Notes: generated from the letters alone by a model not told the origin. Positions 1 through 7,460 are shown, counted from the first letter of the stretch. The stretch is 21,601 nt of DNA from Magnetococcales bacterium (GCA_015234045.1 JADFWU010000052.1:1-21601); one strand, 5' to 3'. Translations and numbers: made by a program.

Positions 1-355
1 GAGCGGCCAGGAGATATTTCCCACAGGCTTTTGCTAAATCTACCCGGTTTTCCTCTGAGTTCATCCCAGAATCGGCCACGAACAGGGCACGGCTGAGGTT
101 CCACCCTTTGAGGTCATCCTTGATACGCTGGATTGTGGTGACATCCGAGGTGTTGCCCGGAAAAATCCAGCTACGAATCGGAAATCCTTCACTTGTGACA
201 GCCAAGGCGACAACTACTTGGACAGACCAACCGCCTTCCTTGGCGCGGCCATATTTTCGCAACTCTGTTTGGTTATCGTCGTCATCCTCGTAATCAATAG
301 AAAACGAAGCTGTAGTGGTGTCATAATATGCAATTATTTGATAAATAGCTGTTTT
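1..355 (-). pseudogene. IS1634/IS4-type transposase, internal fragment
   Basis: Read on the minus strand, the frame is open from about 355 to the window edge. It contains IYQIIAYYDTTTASFSIDYE, the first catalytic-Asp region of IS1634-like DDE transposases, and further on ALFVADSGMNSEEN, which resembles the second Asp region. An in-frame stop (356-358) lies just upstream of the conserved part, so the N-terminal half that such proteins (about 500 residues) carry is missing. The 3' part runs off the window. It abuts an IS66 fragment of opposite orientation, so I read it as a decayed, nested remnant. The family call rests on motif memory; IS4-superfamily is safer than a named IS. Confidence 0.72.
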
Positions 356-364
356 TCAGGATTG

Positions 365-657
365 TGTATCTACAGTTCCAAAACGGCAGTCAGAGACGCA
401 GCCAAGGTAAGCAAAAAGAAAAACACCAAGGCAGCATACGCTATCAAGTTAATTGGAAATTGTACGCTATTGAGAAACGGATTCGTGGACAGAATCCTAA
501 AGAACGTTTTATCGCACGTCAGAACGAGGTTCCTCCAATCCTGGCCAAGCTGAAAGCAAGGCTGGATGAGTGGCAGCCCAAAGCAGTTCCTTCGGCAACG
601 CTGAGTAAGGCTTTGAACTATCTTTCGGAACAGTGGCCACGATTGGTACGTTACCAA
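365..657 (+). pseudogene. IS66-family transposase (TnpC) fragment, frameshifted
   Basis: The downstream part encodes LYAIEKRIRGQNPKERFIAR, then EVPPILAKLKARLDEW and SKALNYLSEQWPRLVRY, which is the C-terminal third of the IS66 TnpC transposase. The matching upstream part (TAVRDAAKVSKKKNTKAAYA, IKLIGN) lies in the next frame. The two join if one A is restored near 452-456, so a single-base deletion has broken the frame. Both ends of the family protein are missing: there is no DDE core upstream, and homology stops near 657 before the usual end. No IS66 accessory genes or terminal repeats are visible. It is a dead relic inside mobile-element debris. Confidence 0.75.
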
Positions 658-692
658 GCCGACACAGCTATGTGGGTTCGATTCCCGACTAA

Positions 693-812
693 TACCCGAT
701 TCTTCCGGGCATGACATTACAGGCGGACTTTGTTACAGGGAATAAAACCATTATGGAGTATCTGTTCAAACCACTGTTTGCATCTGCTGCTCAGGCATTC
801 CGGGAGCGTTGA
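693..812 (+). pseudogene. HlyD-family type I secretion adaptor, C-terminal remnant
   Basis: The frame after the stop at 690-692 reads YPILPGMTLQADFVTGNKTI then MEYLFKPLFASAAQAFRER and TGA. This is the typical tail of HlyD-type membrane fusion proteins: the LxPGM strand, the A-D-I/F-V-T-G segment, then a hydrophobic LxPL/I helix ending in FRER. Only about 39 codons survive from a family of 380-480 residues, and no ABC transporter or TolC gene is nearby. The preceding sequence is IS66 debris, so insertion and deletion probably removed the rest. It is too short to act alone. Confidence 0.6.
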
Positions 813-1018
813 GTTGTCTCATGCCTTTTCTTGATCCCTCAGAGTCCGACTATTTGGTCAAAGCATTCCAGCTTCGACTCGCTCCAGCATTTATGTGTCC
901 GGAAAAGAAGGCCACTTCAATACACCTCTTCTCTTGCGCGAGAATCAGAACTCGAACGCTGCGTACTTTTGTGTCTAAAAACTCTTGCAACACCACTTGT
1001 TCAACACACAGCTATGAA
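813..1018. other. Gap with no recognised gene; 53-codon open frame on minus
   Basis: No RNA gene or known protein is visible. On the minus strand a frame is open from 1011 to a TAG at 850-852. It reads like protein (for example VRSVRVLILAQEKRCIEVAF), but it has no ATG near its opening and no ribosome site. It could be another decayed fragment of the debris at 1-812, or chance. I see no terminator hairpin after the SlyD-like gene here. Confidence 0.25.
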
Positions 1019-1531
1019 TCAAATAGGTACTTTGAGCAAATCGTTGATATCTGCTGCTTCCTCAACCACTGCTCCACCCGCTTCGATCTCCTCTTCAGTG
1101 GCATCACGCACGGTCAGTATCTCAAGTAAAAAGATGACATCTCTTCCGCTAAGCGGATTGTTGCCATCAACCGTCAGTGTTTTATCATCCATCCGTGTCA
1201 CGATAAAGTTCCGGGTTCCACCCAGCTCATTCTCCATGACGATGGTTGTGCCGATTTCTCGATATTCCTCAGGAACGTTCTCAATACGATCGGTAAAGAC
1301 TAACGACTCATCCCTAGGCCCATAGAGTTGCTTGGAATCAATAGGAACCTCAATCACATCACCCACAGACTTGCCTTCCAATTCTGCGGCAACGGCAGGT
1401 GCAAGTGTTTCGTTAACACCGTGGACATAGCCCAATGGAAACTCCACAGTCGTCAGTACAATCCCCGTTTTTCTATCGGTTACTTTGTATTTCAATTCAA
1501 CGAATTTATTGACTTGGATGGTTTCATTCAT
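1019..1531 (-). CDS. SlyD-type FKBP peptidyl-prolyl cis-trans isomerase
   Basis: A 170-residue protein with the layout of SlyD. An N-terminal FKBP half contains ELKYKVTDRKTGIVL and then the family's charged stretch ELEGKSVGDVIEVP and YGPRDESLV. An inserted insert-in-flap (chaperone) segment follows at about 75-125. The closing FKBP strand is LTVDGNNPLSGRDVIFLLEI followed by VRDATEEEIEAGG. SlyD proteins catalyse proline isomerisation and bind unfolded chains, and several help insert metals. The His/Cys-rich metal-binding tail of E. coli SlyD is absent, as in many short homologues; the tail here is acidic and hydrophobic. The ATG at 1531 lies 20 bases after the preceding gene with only a weak ribosome site, so translation may be coupled. 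Its position behind aprA suggests, by inference only, a role in maturing the enzyme. Confidence 0.85.
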   Translation of the reverse strand: MNETIQVNKFVELKYKVTDRKTGIVLTTVEFPLGYVHGVNETLAPAVAAELEGKSVGDVIEVPIDSKQLYGPRDESLVFTDRIENVPEEYREIGTTIVMENELGGTRNFIVTRMDDKTLTVDGNNPLSGRDVIFLLEILTVRDATEEEIEAGGAVVEEAADINDLLKVPI

Positions 1532-1551
1532 AGTGTGTTCGCACCAGTCGC

Positions 1552-1902
1552 TTAGAAAATGGACGCTGCAAAAATTTTGACCTCTTCCTTTTCATAACCA
1601 AGGACCAACCTGCCAAGCCACTCCCCTTCATTCTTGGTGCTCCGTTGGCGAAAAAGAACCGAAACATGTTCTCCACGACGGATGGTGCCAAGAACGTCAT
1701 ACTCTTCCGACAGGTTTTTAGTCAATGCACTGTGAGTGAACTGCTTACCCATCTCAACTTCGTTCAGACCAAGCAATAAGGAATAGGAAAAATGCCTGAC
1801 AAATTCTCCATAATCGCCCAAGTTGGAATATTTGATGAGGTGCTGCCACAAAGGATTTGCGATGGCTAAAATTTCGTCATCAGTTTTTTCAATGATATTC
1901 AT
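1552..1902 (-). CDS. Unrecognised 116-residue protein downstream of aprA
   Basis: I do not recognise this family. The protein is soluble, with no signal peptide, membrane segment or cysteine pair. Its N-terminal half looks helical (MNIIEKTDDEILAIANPLWQ, with SNLGDYGEFVRHFSYSLLLG at about 25-44). The C-terminal half looks like beta strands (YDVLGTIRRGEHVSVLFRQR, GEWLGRLVLGYEKEEVKIFA). That helix-then-sheet order resembles NTF2/SnoaL-like small folds, but this is a guess. The ATG at 1902 is preferred: it follows GGAAAGGGA at proper spacing, while a longer frame from 1968 would translate the terminator hairpin. It sits between the apr terminator and the SlyD-like gene, 20 bases from the latter, so these two form a small pair that could be read by apr read-through. 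Confidence 0.75.
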   Translation of the reverse strand: MNIIEKTDDEILAIANPLWQHLIKYSNLGDYGEFVRHFSYSLLLGLNEVEMGKQFTHSALTKNLSEEYDVLGTIRRGEHVSVLFRQRSTKNEGEWLGRLVLGYEKEEVKIFAASIF

Positions 1903-1941
1903 CCGTCCCTTTCCACTAAGAAAAAAGACCAGCCTTGCTTG

Positions 1942-1983
1942 AAAAAAAGGAAAAGACCAACACGCCAAGTGTTGATCTTTTCC
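1942..1983 (-). terminator. Intrinsic terminator after aprA
   Basis: Read on the minus strand, GGAAAAGATCAACACTTGGC and its mate GTGTTGGTCTTTTCC form a long stem (1949-1983) with one G-U or near-match, followed directly by seven T (1942-1948). It lies about 50 bases after the aprA stop and 40 bases before the next start. It should end most aprMBA transcripts and lower expression of the two genes behind it. Confidence 0.85.
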
Positions 1984-2031
1984 CTTTCAAACAAAACAGT
2001 CAGGTGTATCCAGGTCTAACCAACCCCTTAC

Positions 2032-3903
2032 CTACTCACCATCTTTACCTACCAGATGATAACAGGGTGCCTTCTCCATGGTGTATTCACCAGTTTTTGG
2101 ATCACGGCGAGAAACGGTCAGAACATGCCAATTCTCATCGTCCAACTTCATGCAGTCACCACGATAGTAGTACCCGGGCCAGCGGGTCTCTTTGCGGAAC
2201 AGCGTATGCTGGAAGACAGCCTCAGCAGAGAGATGACGATGCTTCAGTTCCCATGCACGCAACAACTCGTGAATGTCTTCAGCAGCAATCTTCTCAAGAT
2301 CCTCTTCAAGGATCTTCATCTTCATAAGACCAATATTGAGCAACTTCTCGTTGGTCATGTAACTTACTGTCACACCACCACAGTACTCATCCATCAGCTT
2401 CTGTAGACGGTCCAGACCCTGTCTCGGATTGATGTAGTTCGGATTAACCGAGCCCGCTACAATCTCGTTACGGTAGGTTGTGTAGTGCTCAAGCGGCTTG
2501 TAGATCTGCTTTCTGCGATCTTCAATCTGCTTTTGCGACACCACGATACCATCTGCTTTACCTTCATCAATGTACTTACACGCAGCCTTCGCGGCAAGAC
2601 GACCCTCAGTGAACGAGCCAGATGAAAAGGCATGCGGTGTACCACCAACAGCGTCACCAGCACCAAACAGACCTTCAACCGTAGTCATACGGTTGTAGCC
2701 CCAGAAATACTCTGGAGGAGATACATCTTCAGGTCCGGAGCACCAAGCACCACAACCGGTAGCATGGGAACCCATGACGTAGGGTTCTGATGTGGTCAGT
2801 TCCGGGTTCTGGTACTTAGGATCAACATCAGTGGCGGCCCACAACGTGGCCTGACCAACGGTCATACCCAGGAAGTTATGCCAGCCGATCTCTTCAAGAT
2901 GCGGATCTTGGAAAGCTTCCATAGTGACCATGTGAATGGGGCCTCGACCAGCATTCACCTCGGAGATGAAAGCGTGGTTACGAAGACAGGTCGGAATCGG
3001 TCGGTGAGACAGATGCGACGCTTCAGGATCAAGATATTCCTTGCCCACCATCTTCTGAAGTGAGGGGAACCAATTTGATTCATACTCTTGTCCGAGACCA
3101 TTCTGGGTGTAGGTCTTGAGATGCAAGAAGTACGCACCAACCGGACCGTAGCCATCTTTGAATCGGGCAAGAACGATCCTGTTCTCCATCTGTGTCATCT
3201 TCGCACCGGCATCAATCATCAGACCATAAGCTGATCCTGACGACCATGGCGCATACCAGACACGTCCAGCACCTTCACCAACAGAGCGCGGCTTGTAGAT
3301 ATTAGAAGCACCACCCGCACCAACGACAACAGTCTTAGACTTGAAGACATGGAAGTTGCCAGTACGAACGTTGAATCCTACGGCACCGGCAACCCGGTTT
3401 TCCTTGGACTCATCCATCAGCAGATGGGTGATACAAATACGGTTATACACCTTGTCAGCAGACTTGACGGCGGCTTCAGCCACGATGGGCTTGTAGGATT
3501 CACCGTGAATCATGATCTGCCATCTACCTTCACGCTGATAGCTACCCGTTTTTGGGTTGCGCATCAGGGGCAGGCCCCACTCTTCAAATTGATGAACAGT
3601 GGAATCAACATGGCGTGCCATATCAAACAACAGATCCTCACGCACCATACCCATCAGATCGATACGGGCATACCGGACATGATCTTCAGGGTTGTTCTCA
3701 CCCCAACGTGTGCCCATGTAGCAGTTGATCGCATACAAACCCTGGGCAACAGCACCGGAACGGTTGATGTTGGCTTTCTCGGCAATGACAATCTTTTTGT
3801 CCTGACCCCAGAATCTCGCTTCCCAAGCGGCCCCTGTACCACCCAGTCCTGCACCAGCGACCAGGATGTCGATACCATCTTCAATGATTGTTTCGAATGC
3901 CAT
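2032..3903 (-). CDS. aprA: Adenylylsulfate (APS) reductase, alpha subunit
   Basis: AprA is the FAD subunit of dissimilatory APS reductase. In sulphur oxidisers it works in the direction AMP + sulphite to APS, releasing two electrons in the cytoplasm. The 623 residues match the usual length. The N-terminus has the FAD dinucleotide fold (DILVAGAGLGGTGAAWEARF, about 12-31), then EKANINRSGAVAQGLYAINC, the characteristic AprA stretch. Other familiar blocks are WGLPLMRNPKTGSYQREGRW, VVVGAGGASNIYKPRSVGEG and FGAGDAVGGTPHAFSSGSFT near 420-440. The C-terminal helices contain LRAWELKHRHLSAEAV and RWPGYYYRGD. The ATG shares its A with the aprB stop (TGATG), and GGAG lies 10 bases before it, so translation is coupled. 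A terminator follows. The call is very secure; the oxidative direction is inferred from the aprM neighbour. Confidence 0.98.
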   Translation of the reverse strand: MAFETIIEDGIDILVAGAGLGGTGAAWEARFWGQDKKIVIAEKANINRSGAVAQGLYAINCYMGTRWGENNPEDHVRYARIDLMGMVREDLLFDMARHVDSTVHQFEEWGLPLMRNPKTGSYQREGRWQIMIHGESYKPIVAEAAVKSADKVYNRICITHLLMDESKENRVAGAVGFNVRTGNFHVFKSKTVVVGAGGASNIYKPRSVGEGAGRVWYAPWSSGSAYGLMIDAGAKMTQMENRIVLARFKDGYGPVGAYFLHLKTYTQNGLGQEYESNWFPSLQKMVGKEYLDPEASHLSHRPIPTCLRNHAFISEVNAGRGPIHMVTMEAFQDPHLEEIGWHNFLGMTVGQATLWAATDVDPKYQNPELTTSEPYVMGSHATGCGAWCSGPEDVSPPEYFWGYNRMTTVEGLFGAGDAVGGTPHAFSSGSFTEGRLAAKAACKYIDEGKADGIVVSQKQIEDRRKQIYKPLEHYTTYRNEIVAGSVNPNYINPRQGLDRLQKLMDEYCGGVTVSYMTNEKLLNIGLMKMKILEEDLEKIAAEDIHELLRAWELKHRHLSAEAVFQHTLFRKETRWPGYYYRGDCMKLDDENWHVLTVSRRDPKTGEYTMEKAPCYHLVGKDGE

Positions 3904-4385
3904 CAGTAGTACACTCCTTCCATCATTTTGAGGCCATTGGATTCCAAGGTATGGAGACCACCTTCATCCAGGCGGATATACTTGGGCTCGTTGTAGAGCA
4001 ATTCGCTGTTGCGCATTTCCTGGGAGGGTCCAGGCACGTCCTTGAGCTGAGGGATATGCTTACCCCAAGGCTTGGTAGTGATTGGCGCAAGCAGATTCAG
4101 GTCTTTCTTGCCGTTGCGGAACTTGATCCGCCAAGCAATAACACCCTTTTCTTCGTCACGAACCGCACGTACTGAGTGGCCCAGTGGAGCGAAGTCCGCA
4201 TAGCCACGTACATCAATAGCATTCATAGGACATGCTTTTACGCAGGAGTAACACTCCCAGCACATGTTTGGTTCAAGGTTGAAGGCACGCCGATAGGTCT
4301 TATCAATATGCATGATGTCTGATGGACAGATATCGACACAGTGTCCACAACCATCGCATCGGGTCATATAGGCGAACGTTGGCAT
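3903..4385 (-). CDS. aprB: Adenylylsulfate (APS) reductase, beta subunit
   Basis: AprB is the iron-sulphur subunit that carries electrons between the AprA flavin and the membrane. The 160 residues hold two [4Fe-4S] motifs: Cys10, Cys13, Cys16, Cys20-Pro (RCDGCGHCVDICP) and Cys42, Cys45, Cys48, Cys52-Pro (MCWECYSCVKACP). A beta segment follows (VRAVRDEEKGVIAWRIKFRN), then a tail that in known structures wraps around AprA. Length and motifs are standard and no key residue is missing. AGAGGA stands about six bases before the ATG. It lies 40 bases after aprM and overlaps the aprA start by one base, giving one operon. Confidence 0.98.
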   Translation of the reverse strand: MPTFAYMTRCDGCGHCVDICPSDIMHIDKTYRRAFNLEPNMCWECYSCVKACPMNAIDVRGYADFAPLGHSVRAVRDEEKGVIAWRIKFRNGKKDLNLLAPITTKPWGKHIPQLKDVPGPSQEMRNSELLYNEPKYIRLDEGGLHTLESNGLKMMEGVYY

Positions 4386-4425
4386 GGTATTCCTCTTTAA
4401 TTCACGTTAAATGGTTGGAACAGAT

Positions 4426-5277
4426 TTAGTAGTGGCGCGGCTTTTCACGCTTGATACCAAGCCCCATTGGTGGGGGGGTGCTACCCATATATTCTGGAAT
4501 ATCAGGAAATCTTTTTTGCAATTCTGGGTCTGTCAGTTCTTTCATTTCAGGCAGGTTCTCAAGTGAGCCATCGGCTTTGATGGTCCGCTTGTGGTAAGCA
4601 GCGGCTGGCTTGAAGAACATGTGGGCGAATTTCGACCACAACACACCGCCGAACAGAACCGTACTGGAGATCAGGAAGAGGATGAAAAATGCGGTTGTCC
4701 ATCCCTCTACGCCGGACGATTGCATCGCTGACCAGAGCAGTGCAAAGGTCGTTGTTCCGAGCAGAGACACGATAAACATGTCAGCACGAACCAGACGGAA
4801 TTTCCGATTACCTTCGGATGCCATATCAACCCGCAGGAAGAACCAGAAAACATAACCGCCCGCACAAACCATCAATGCACCGATGTGCCAAAGAACTGGC
4901 AGAATCTCAGGCGCTGGCTGACTTGGAGTCGGATATTTGAAGATCAGGAGCATGGTGGTCACGATGAAGGTGATGAAACCGTACATCTTGAACAGATGAG
5001 CGACCCGACGAAGCTGATTGCAGAACTCGGCAGACGTAAGAACGTCTACTAGAAGAGTCTGAACAGCAATTGAAACTTTGTCTCCACTGCTAAGTTCACG
5101 AACTCTGTTTTTCTTCGCCTTTTCCGCATTTTCGAAAAAATACTTGGCGCTTTTTTTGTGGATCATATCCAGCAGCGTTCCCCCAATTACCAGGAAAAGC
5201 ATCACGATCACATACGTCTGCATCGCAATGGGGGGGATGAGAGACGAAAGCTCGGAAAAAGGATTGTGTGCGAACAT
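4426..5277 (-). CDS. aprM: AprM, membrane partner of APS reductase
   Basis: AprM is a polytopic inner-membrane protein found next to aprBA in many sulphur oxidisers. It is thought to anchor AprAB and pass its electrons to the respiratory chain, the job QmoABC does in other lineages. The protein shows about five membrane segments: near 19-37 (TYVIVMLFLVIGGTLL), 97-115 (YGFITFIVTTMLLIF), 127-150 (LWHIGALMVCAGGYVFWFFL), 167-188 and 192-214 (FFILFLISSTVLFGGVLW). A charged cytoplasmic loop lies at 40-75, and a hydrophilic tail ends in PPPMGLGIKREKPRHY. The ATG at 5277 is chosen because GGAGGT lies seven bases upstream; a TTG at 5280 would add one residue. It is first in the aprMBA operon. The electron acceptor cannot be read from sequence. 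Confidence 0.9.
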   Translation of the reverse strand: MFAHNPFSELSSLIPPIAMQTYVIVMLFLVIGGTLLDMIHKKSAKYFFENAEKAKKNRVRELSSGDKVSIAVQTLLVDVLTSAEFCNQLRRVAHLFKMYGFITFIVTTMLLIFKYPTPSQPAPEILPVLWHIGALMVCAGGYVFWFFLRVDMASEGNRKFRLVRADMFIVSLLGTTTFALLWSAMQSSGVEGWTTAFFILFLISSTVLFGGVLWSKFAHMFFKPAAAYHKRTIKADGSLENLPEMKELTDPELQKRFPDIPEYMGSTPPPMGLGIKREKPRHY

Positions 5278-5342
5278 CAAGTTGACCTCCTGACGTGTTA
5301 ATCATCCAATTGGAATACTTCACTGTCCTACTAAGGAGCACG

Positions 5343-5371
5343 ATTATGAATTTTTTTAATTTAGTAAGCAA
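5343..5371 (-). promoter_or_regulatory. Candidate sigma-70 promoter of aprMBA
   Basis: On the minus strand TTGCTT (5371-5366), 17 bases, then CATAAT (5348-5343) resembles a -35/-10 pair; the -10 matches five of six. The spacer is A/T-rich. Transcription would start near 5336, leaving a leader of about 60 bases that ends in the strong GGAGGT site of aprM. This comes from pattern reading alone. Confidence 0.4.
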
Positions 5372-5899
5372 CCCCTCTATCAATTTTATATTTATAAACA
5401 TCGGTACGAGTCTGAGCTTCAGGAACCTGTCAGACCCCATAAAAGCCTCTTGTACCAGCGGATTACTTACACTTCATTGAAGCTTTTTCTCAGTCTGAGC
5501 ACTCACGATGACGACAATAATTCCATCTCCCATAGCGCATTCAGACACGTTTTCGATTAGGAAACCACCAATTTTAGCGTTTTGAAACGAACACCACCTT
5601 GTAAAAAACGAAAAACATTGGCATCCCCCGAAATCAAGCCAATAAATCTGTAGATTCTAAATCCTGATATTCTCTGTTTTCTAAGGGATTTTATTATTAT
5701 TTTGTGGACAGTGAGCAATGAAAACTGCTGCAATTCTGTCTGATTGGTTTGTGAAAGGTTGAAAAAGCCGCTTCAGGATGGAAGAATGTCGTTGACTGAT
5801 TTTTCACCCCCCTGGATTCAGTTCGTCTGTTTTTCCATGGTTGGTGATTATTTGCAAGTCTATCATGCAATGTCCGTCTTTCTTTGAAATAGGTGACTT
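5372..5899. other. Divergent control region between aprM and the 52-codon gene
   Basis: This long A/T-rich gap holds no recognisable gene. Visible structure includes an inverted repeat ATTGGC (5617-5622) with GCCAAT (5638-5643), 15 bases apart, and the 9-mer AGTCTGAGC repeated directly about 83 bases apart (near 5409 and 5492). A minimal frame of 14 codons (MKTAAILSDWFVKG, from about 5718) lacks a convincing ribosome site. The gap is large for a bacterial promoter region and probably carries regulator sites for the apr operon. I cannot assign a regulator. Confidence 0.35.
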
Positions 5900-6058
5900 A
5901 TGAGTGCGCAAAAAACCAGACCCAAAGTTCCTGAAGGCCGTACCGAATATCTGACGACTCGGCAGATGAAGCCTGATGAAAAGGGTTTCGTTGGTTACGA
6001 GACGATTTGGGTTCCAATGCAAAAGGTAGCCGATTACGTGACACCAAAACGTCCGTAA
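5900..6058 (+). CDS. Small protein of 52 residues, divergent from aprMBA
   Basis: An ATG at 5900 follows AGGTGA at about five bases spacing and opens a frame of 52 codons ending in TAA. The product is MSAQKTRPKVPEGRTEYLTT then RQMKPDEKGFVGYETIWVPM then QKVADYVTPKRP. It is soluble, basic and rich in Pro and Lys, with no membrane segment or cysteine. I do not recognise the family. The good ribosome site and the composition of the peptide support a real gene; a longer antisense frame over the same stretch (6022 to 5804) has no such support. It is transcribed away from the apr operon, so the two might share regulators, but a functional link is only a suggestion. Confidence 0.6.
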   Translation: MSAQKTRPKVPEGRTEYLTTRQMKPDEKGFVGYETIWVPMQKVADYVTPKRP

Positions 6059-6197
6059 AAAGCTTCTCGTTGTAATAAAGGGGTGTCAGGCGAGCCTAGC
6101 AAGTACTGATTAAGCAGATCAGTTCTTTTGGTTGTGTATCGGTGCTTTGAATTTTCTAAAAGTAGCGCTGTTGCCTGTTTCCTGTACGTACCAAGTT

Positions 6198-6228
6198 CTA
6201 GCTGCCGAGATCAATTTTCGGCGGCTAG
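6198..6228. other. Stem-loop between the 52-codon gene and the NnrS-like gene
   Basis: CTAGCTGCCGA (6198-6208) pairs with TCGGCGGCTAG (6218-6228) over 11 positions, one being a wobble on the plus strand, around a nine-base loop. It lies between two convergent genes but has no T run on either side, so it is not a classical intrinsic terminator. The rest of the gap 6059-6299 shows nothing further. Confidence 0.45.
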
Positions 6229-6299
6229 GCTTGTATGTGGACCATGCCTATCGCTCTGGACAGATCACACACCACATGATTTGCCCCAGACTGTGGTAA

Positions 6300-7460
6300 T
6301 CAATTGTGCTCAGTATGGCTTGAGCGAATCAAAGCGATAACAATTTGTACCAAAAACAGTGCCACACCGATGAGTGCCAAATCTGCGGCGTATGACACAC
6401 CAGCACTCATCAACAAACCACAAAACAAAAACAGGATGCTTCTAAACAGACCTCCAAAGGTCAAAATAGTTGAAGCGACTTTACGTGGCTTTAGCAGCAT
6501 GCCAGGCCACCACCACATCGGCAGCAGATGACTTAAAGCACCAATAATAAGCGGGATCAAAAAAACCACAAAGAAAAGTGGCAGACTGTCACTCGCAGCC
6601 ATGGTGCCCAACATGACCCAGACACCAGAAATCGCCATGACGACGATACCCGCCAGCACGCCTACAAGTGAGATTGCAACCTGTTTCTGCATCTGAAACG
6701 CATCCCGATGCCCTATTACACTCTTAAACAACCGAACCACCGGCACCAACCACAACACCATACCCACCCAGGAAAGCGGTCTCATCCATGCCGTGGCAAA
6801 GGTTGATATAACGGTACCAAGGATAGCAAACTTCCAATTTGTTCGCAGATGAATCAACGTGTTTGGGTCTTGATATCCAGCGACCGTAGGTAACAACAAT
6901 GGCAAGGTACCGAATACCGTCATACCAACAAATCCCAATAGATTAAAGTGCAGATGCAGGGTGCGAAACGCGACCCACTGCTCTGGTTTATTGACCGCAA
7001 CAAGAATCGTGACCTGTGACAAGATGAAAAAGATCAGAGCAACCTGATACCAACGCACACCAAAATTCGGTTGACCTAACATGTTTGCGACACGACGATG
7101 AATCCAAAAGAGCACGCCAGAAGCGGCAATAATGGCCGTGGGCGCTGCCAAGTTGATCCAGAACAGATCTGTCATTAATGCGTATACCAGCGTACCACCG
7201 GCCAATTGAGACAATAGGGGCAGAAGCCAAACACCTCCTGTTGCAGGCCGGCTTTGGGTCAAAGTGGGCACAAAATAGAGCATATTGCTTAAAATCAGCG
7301 GCAACAAACCTACTGCCATCACACCATGAAAGCGTGCTGCCCTTGGCAAATCATCAGCCAACGAACTCAAACTAAAAAAACTGACCAAAACAGTTATGGA
7401 TATAATTGTCAAAATGATTTGTTGATGAGGATTGCTATTCGTCAAACCGAGTGAAGACAT
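6300..7460 (-). CDS. Polytopic membrane protein, NnrS / haem-copper-oxidase-like
   Basis: A very hydrophobic protein of 386 residues with about ten to twelve membrane segments. The key block at about 164-192 is FRTLHLHFNLLGFVGMTVFG then TLPLLLPTV, with His169 and His171. An earlier related block near 44-67 (FHGVMAVGLLPLILSNMLYF then VPT) has His45, so an internal duplication is plausible. His-containing helices followed by G-T-L-P and P-T are seen in NnrS-like and cbb3-subunit-I-like membrane proteins that bind haem or copper, and I place it there loosely. NnrS proteins are linked to nitric oxide tolerance. The ATG at 7460 has AAGGTG five bases upstream. It follows ppnP on the same strand after a 141-base gap. 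No nor, nir or ccoN genes are beside it, so the physiological role is open. Confidence 0.55.
   Translation of the reverse strand: MSSLGLTNSNPHQQIILTIISITVLVSFFSLSSLADDLPRAARFHGVMAVGLLPLILSNMLYFVPTLTQSRPATGGVWLLPLLSQLAGGTLVYALMTDLFWINLAAPTAIIAASGVLFWIHRRVANMLGQPNFGVRWYQVALIFFILSQVTILVAVNKPEQWVAFRTLHLHFNLLGFVGMTVFGTLPLLLPTVAGYQDPNTLIHLRTNWKFAILGTVISTFATAWMRPLSWVGMVLWLVPVVRLFKSVIGHRDAFQMQKQVAISLVGVLAGIVVMAISGVWVMLGTMAASDSLPLFFVVFLIPLIIGALSHLLPMWWWPGMLLKPRKVASTILTFGGLFRSILFLFCGLLMSAGVSYAADLALIGVALFLVQIVIALIRSSHTEHN

Noticed and set aside
671-690. GGGTTCGATTCCC looks like a tRNA T-arm
   Set aside because: The would-be T stem does not close properly, there is no acceptor stem, D-arm or anticodon arm upstream, and the stretch lies at the junction between IS66 and HlyD debris.
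1903-1968. Longer start of the 116-residue protein (MACWSFPFFQ...)
   Set aside because: Those codons are the aprA terminator hairpin and its T run; the ATG at 1902 has a proper ribosome site.
3349-3909. 186-codon plus-strand frame opposite aprA
   Set aside because: It is antisense to a highly conserved coding region, and its translation has no family features; it reflects codon bias of aprA.
5804-6022. 72-codon minus-strand frame upstream of aprM
   Set aside because: It overlaps the 52-codon plus gene, which has the better ribosome site and peptide composition; the minus frame has neither.
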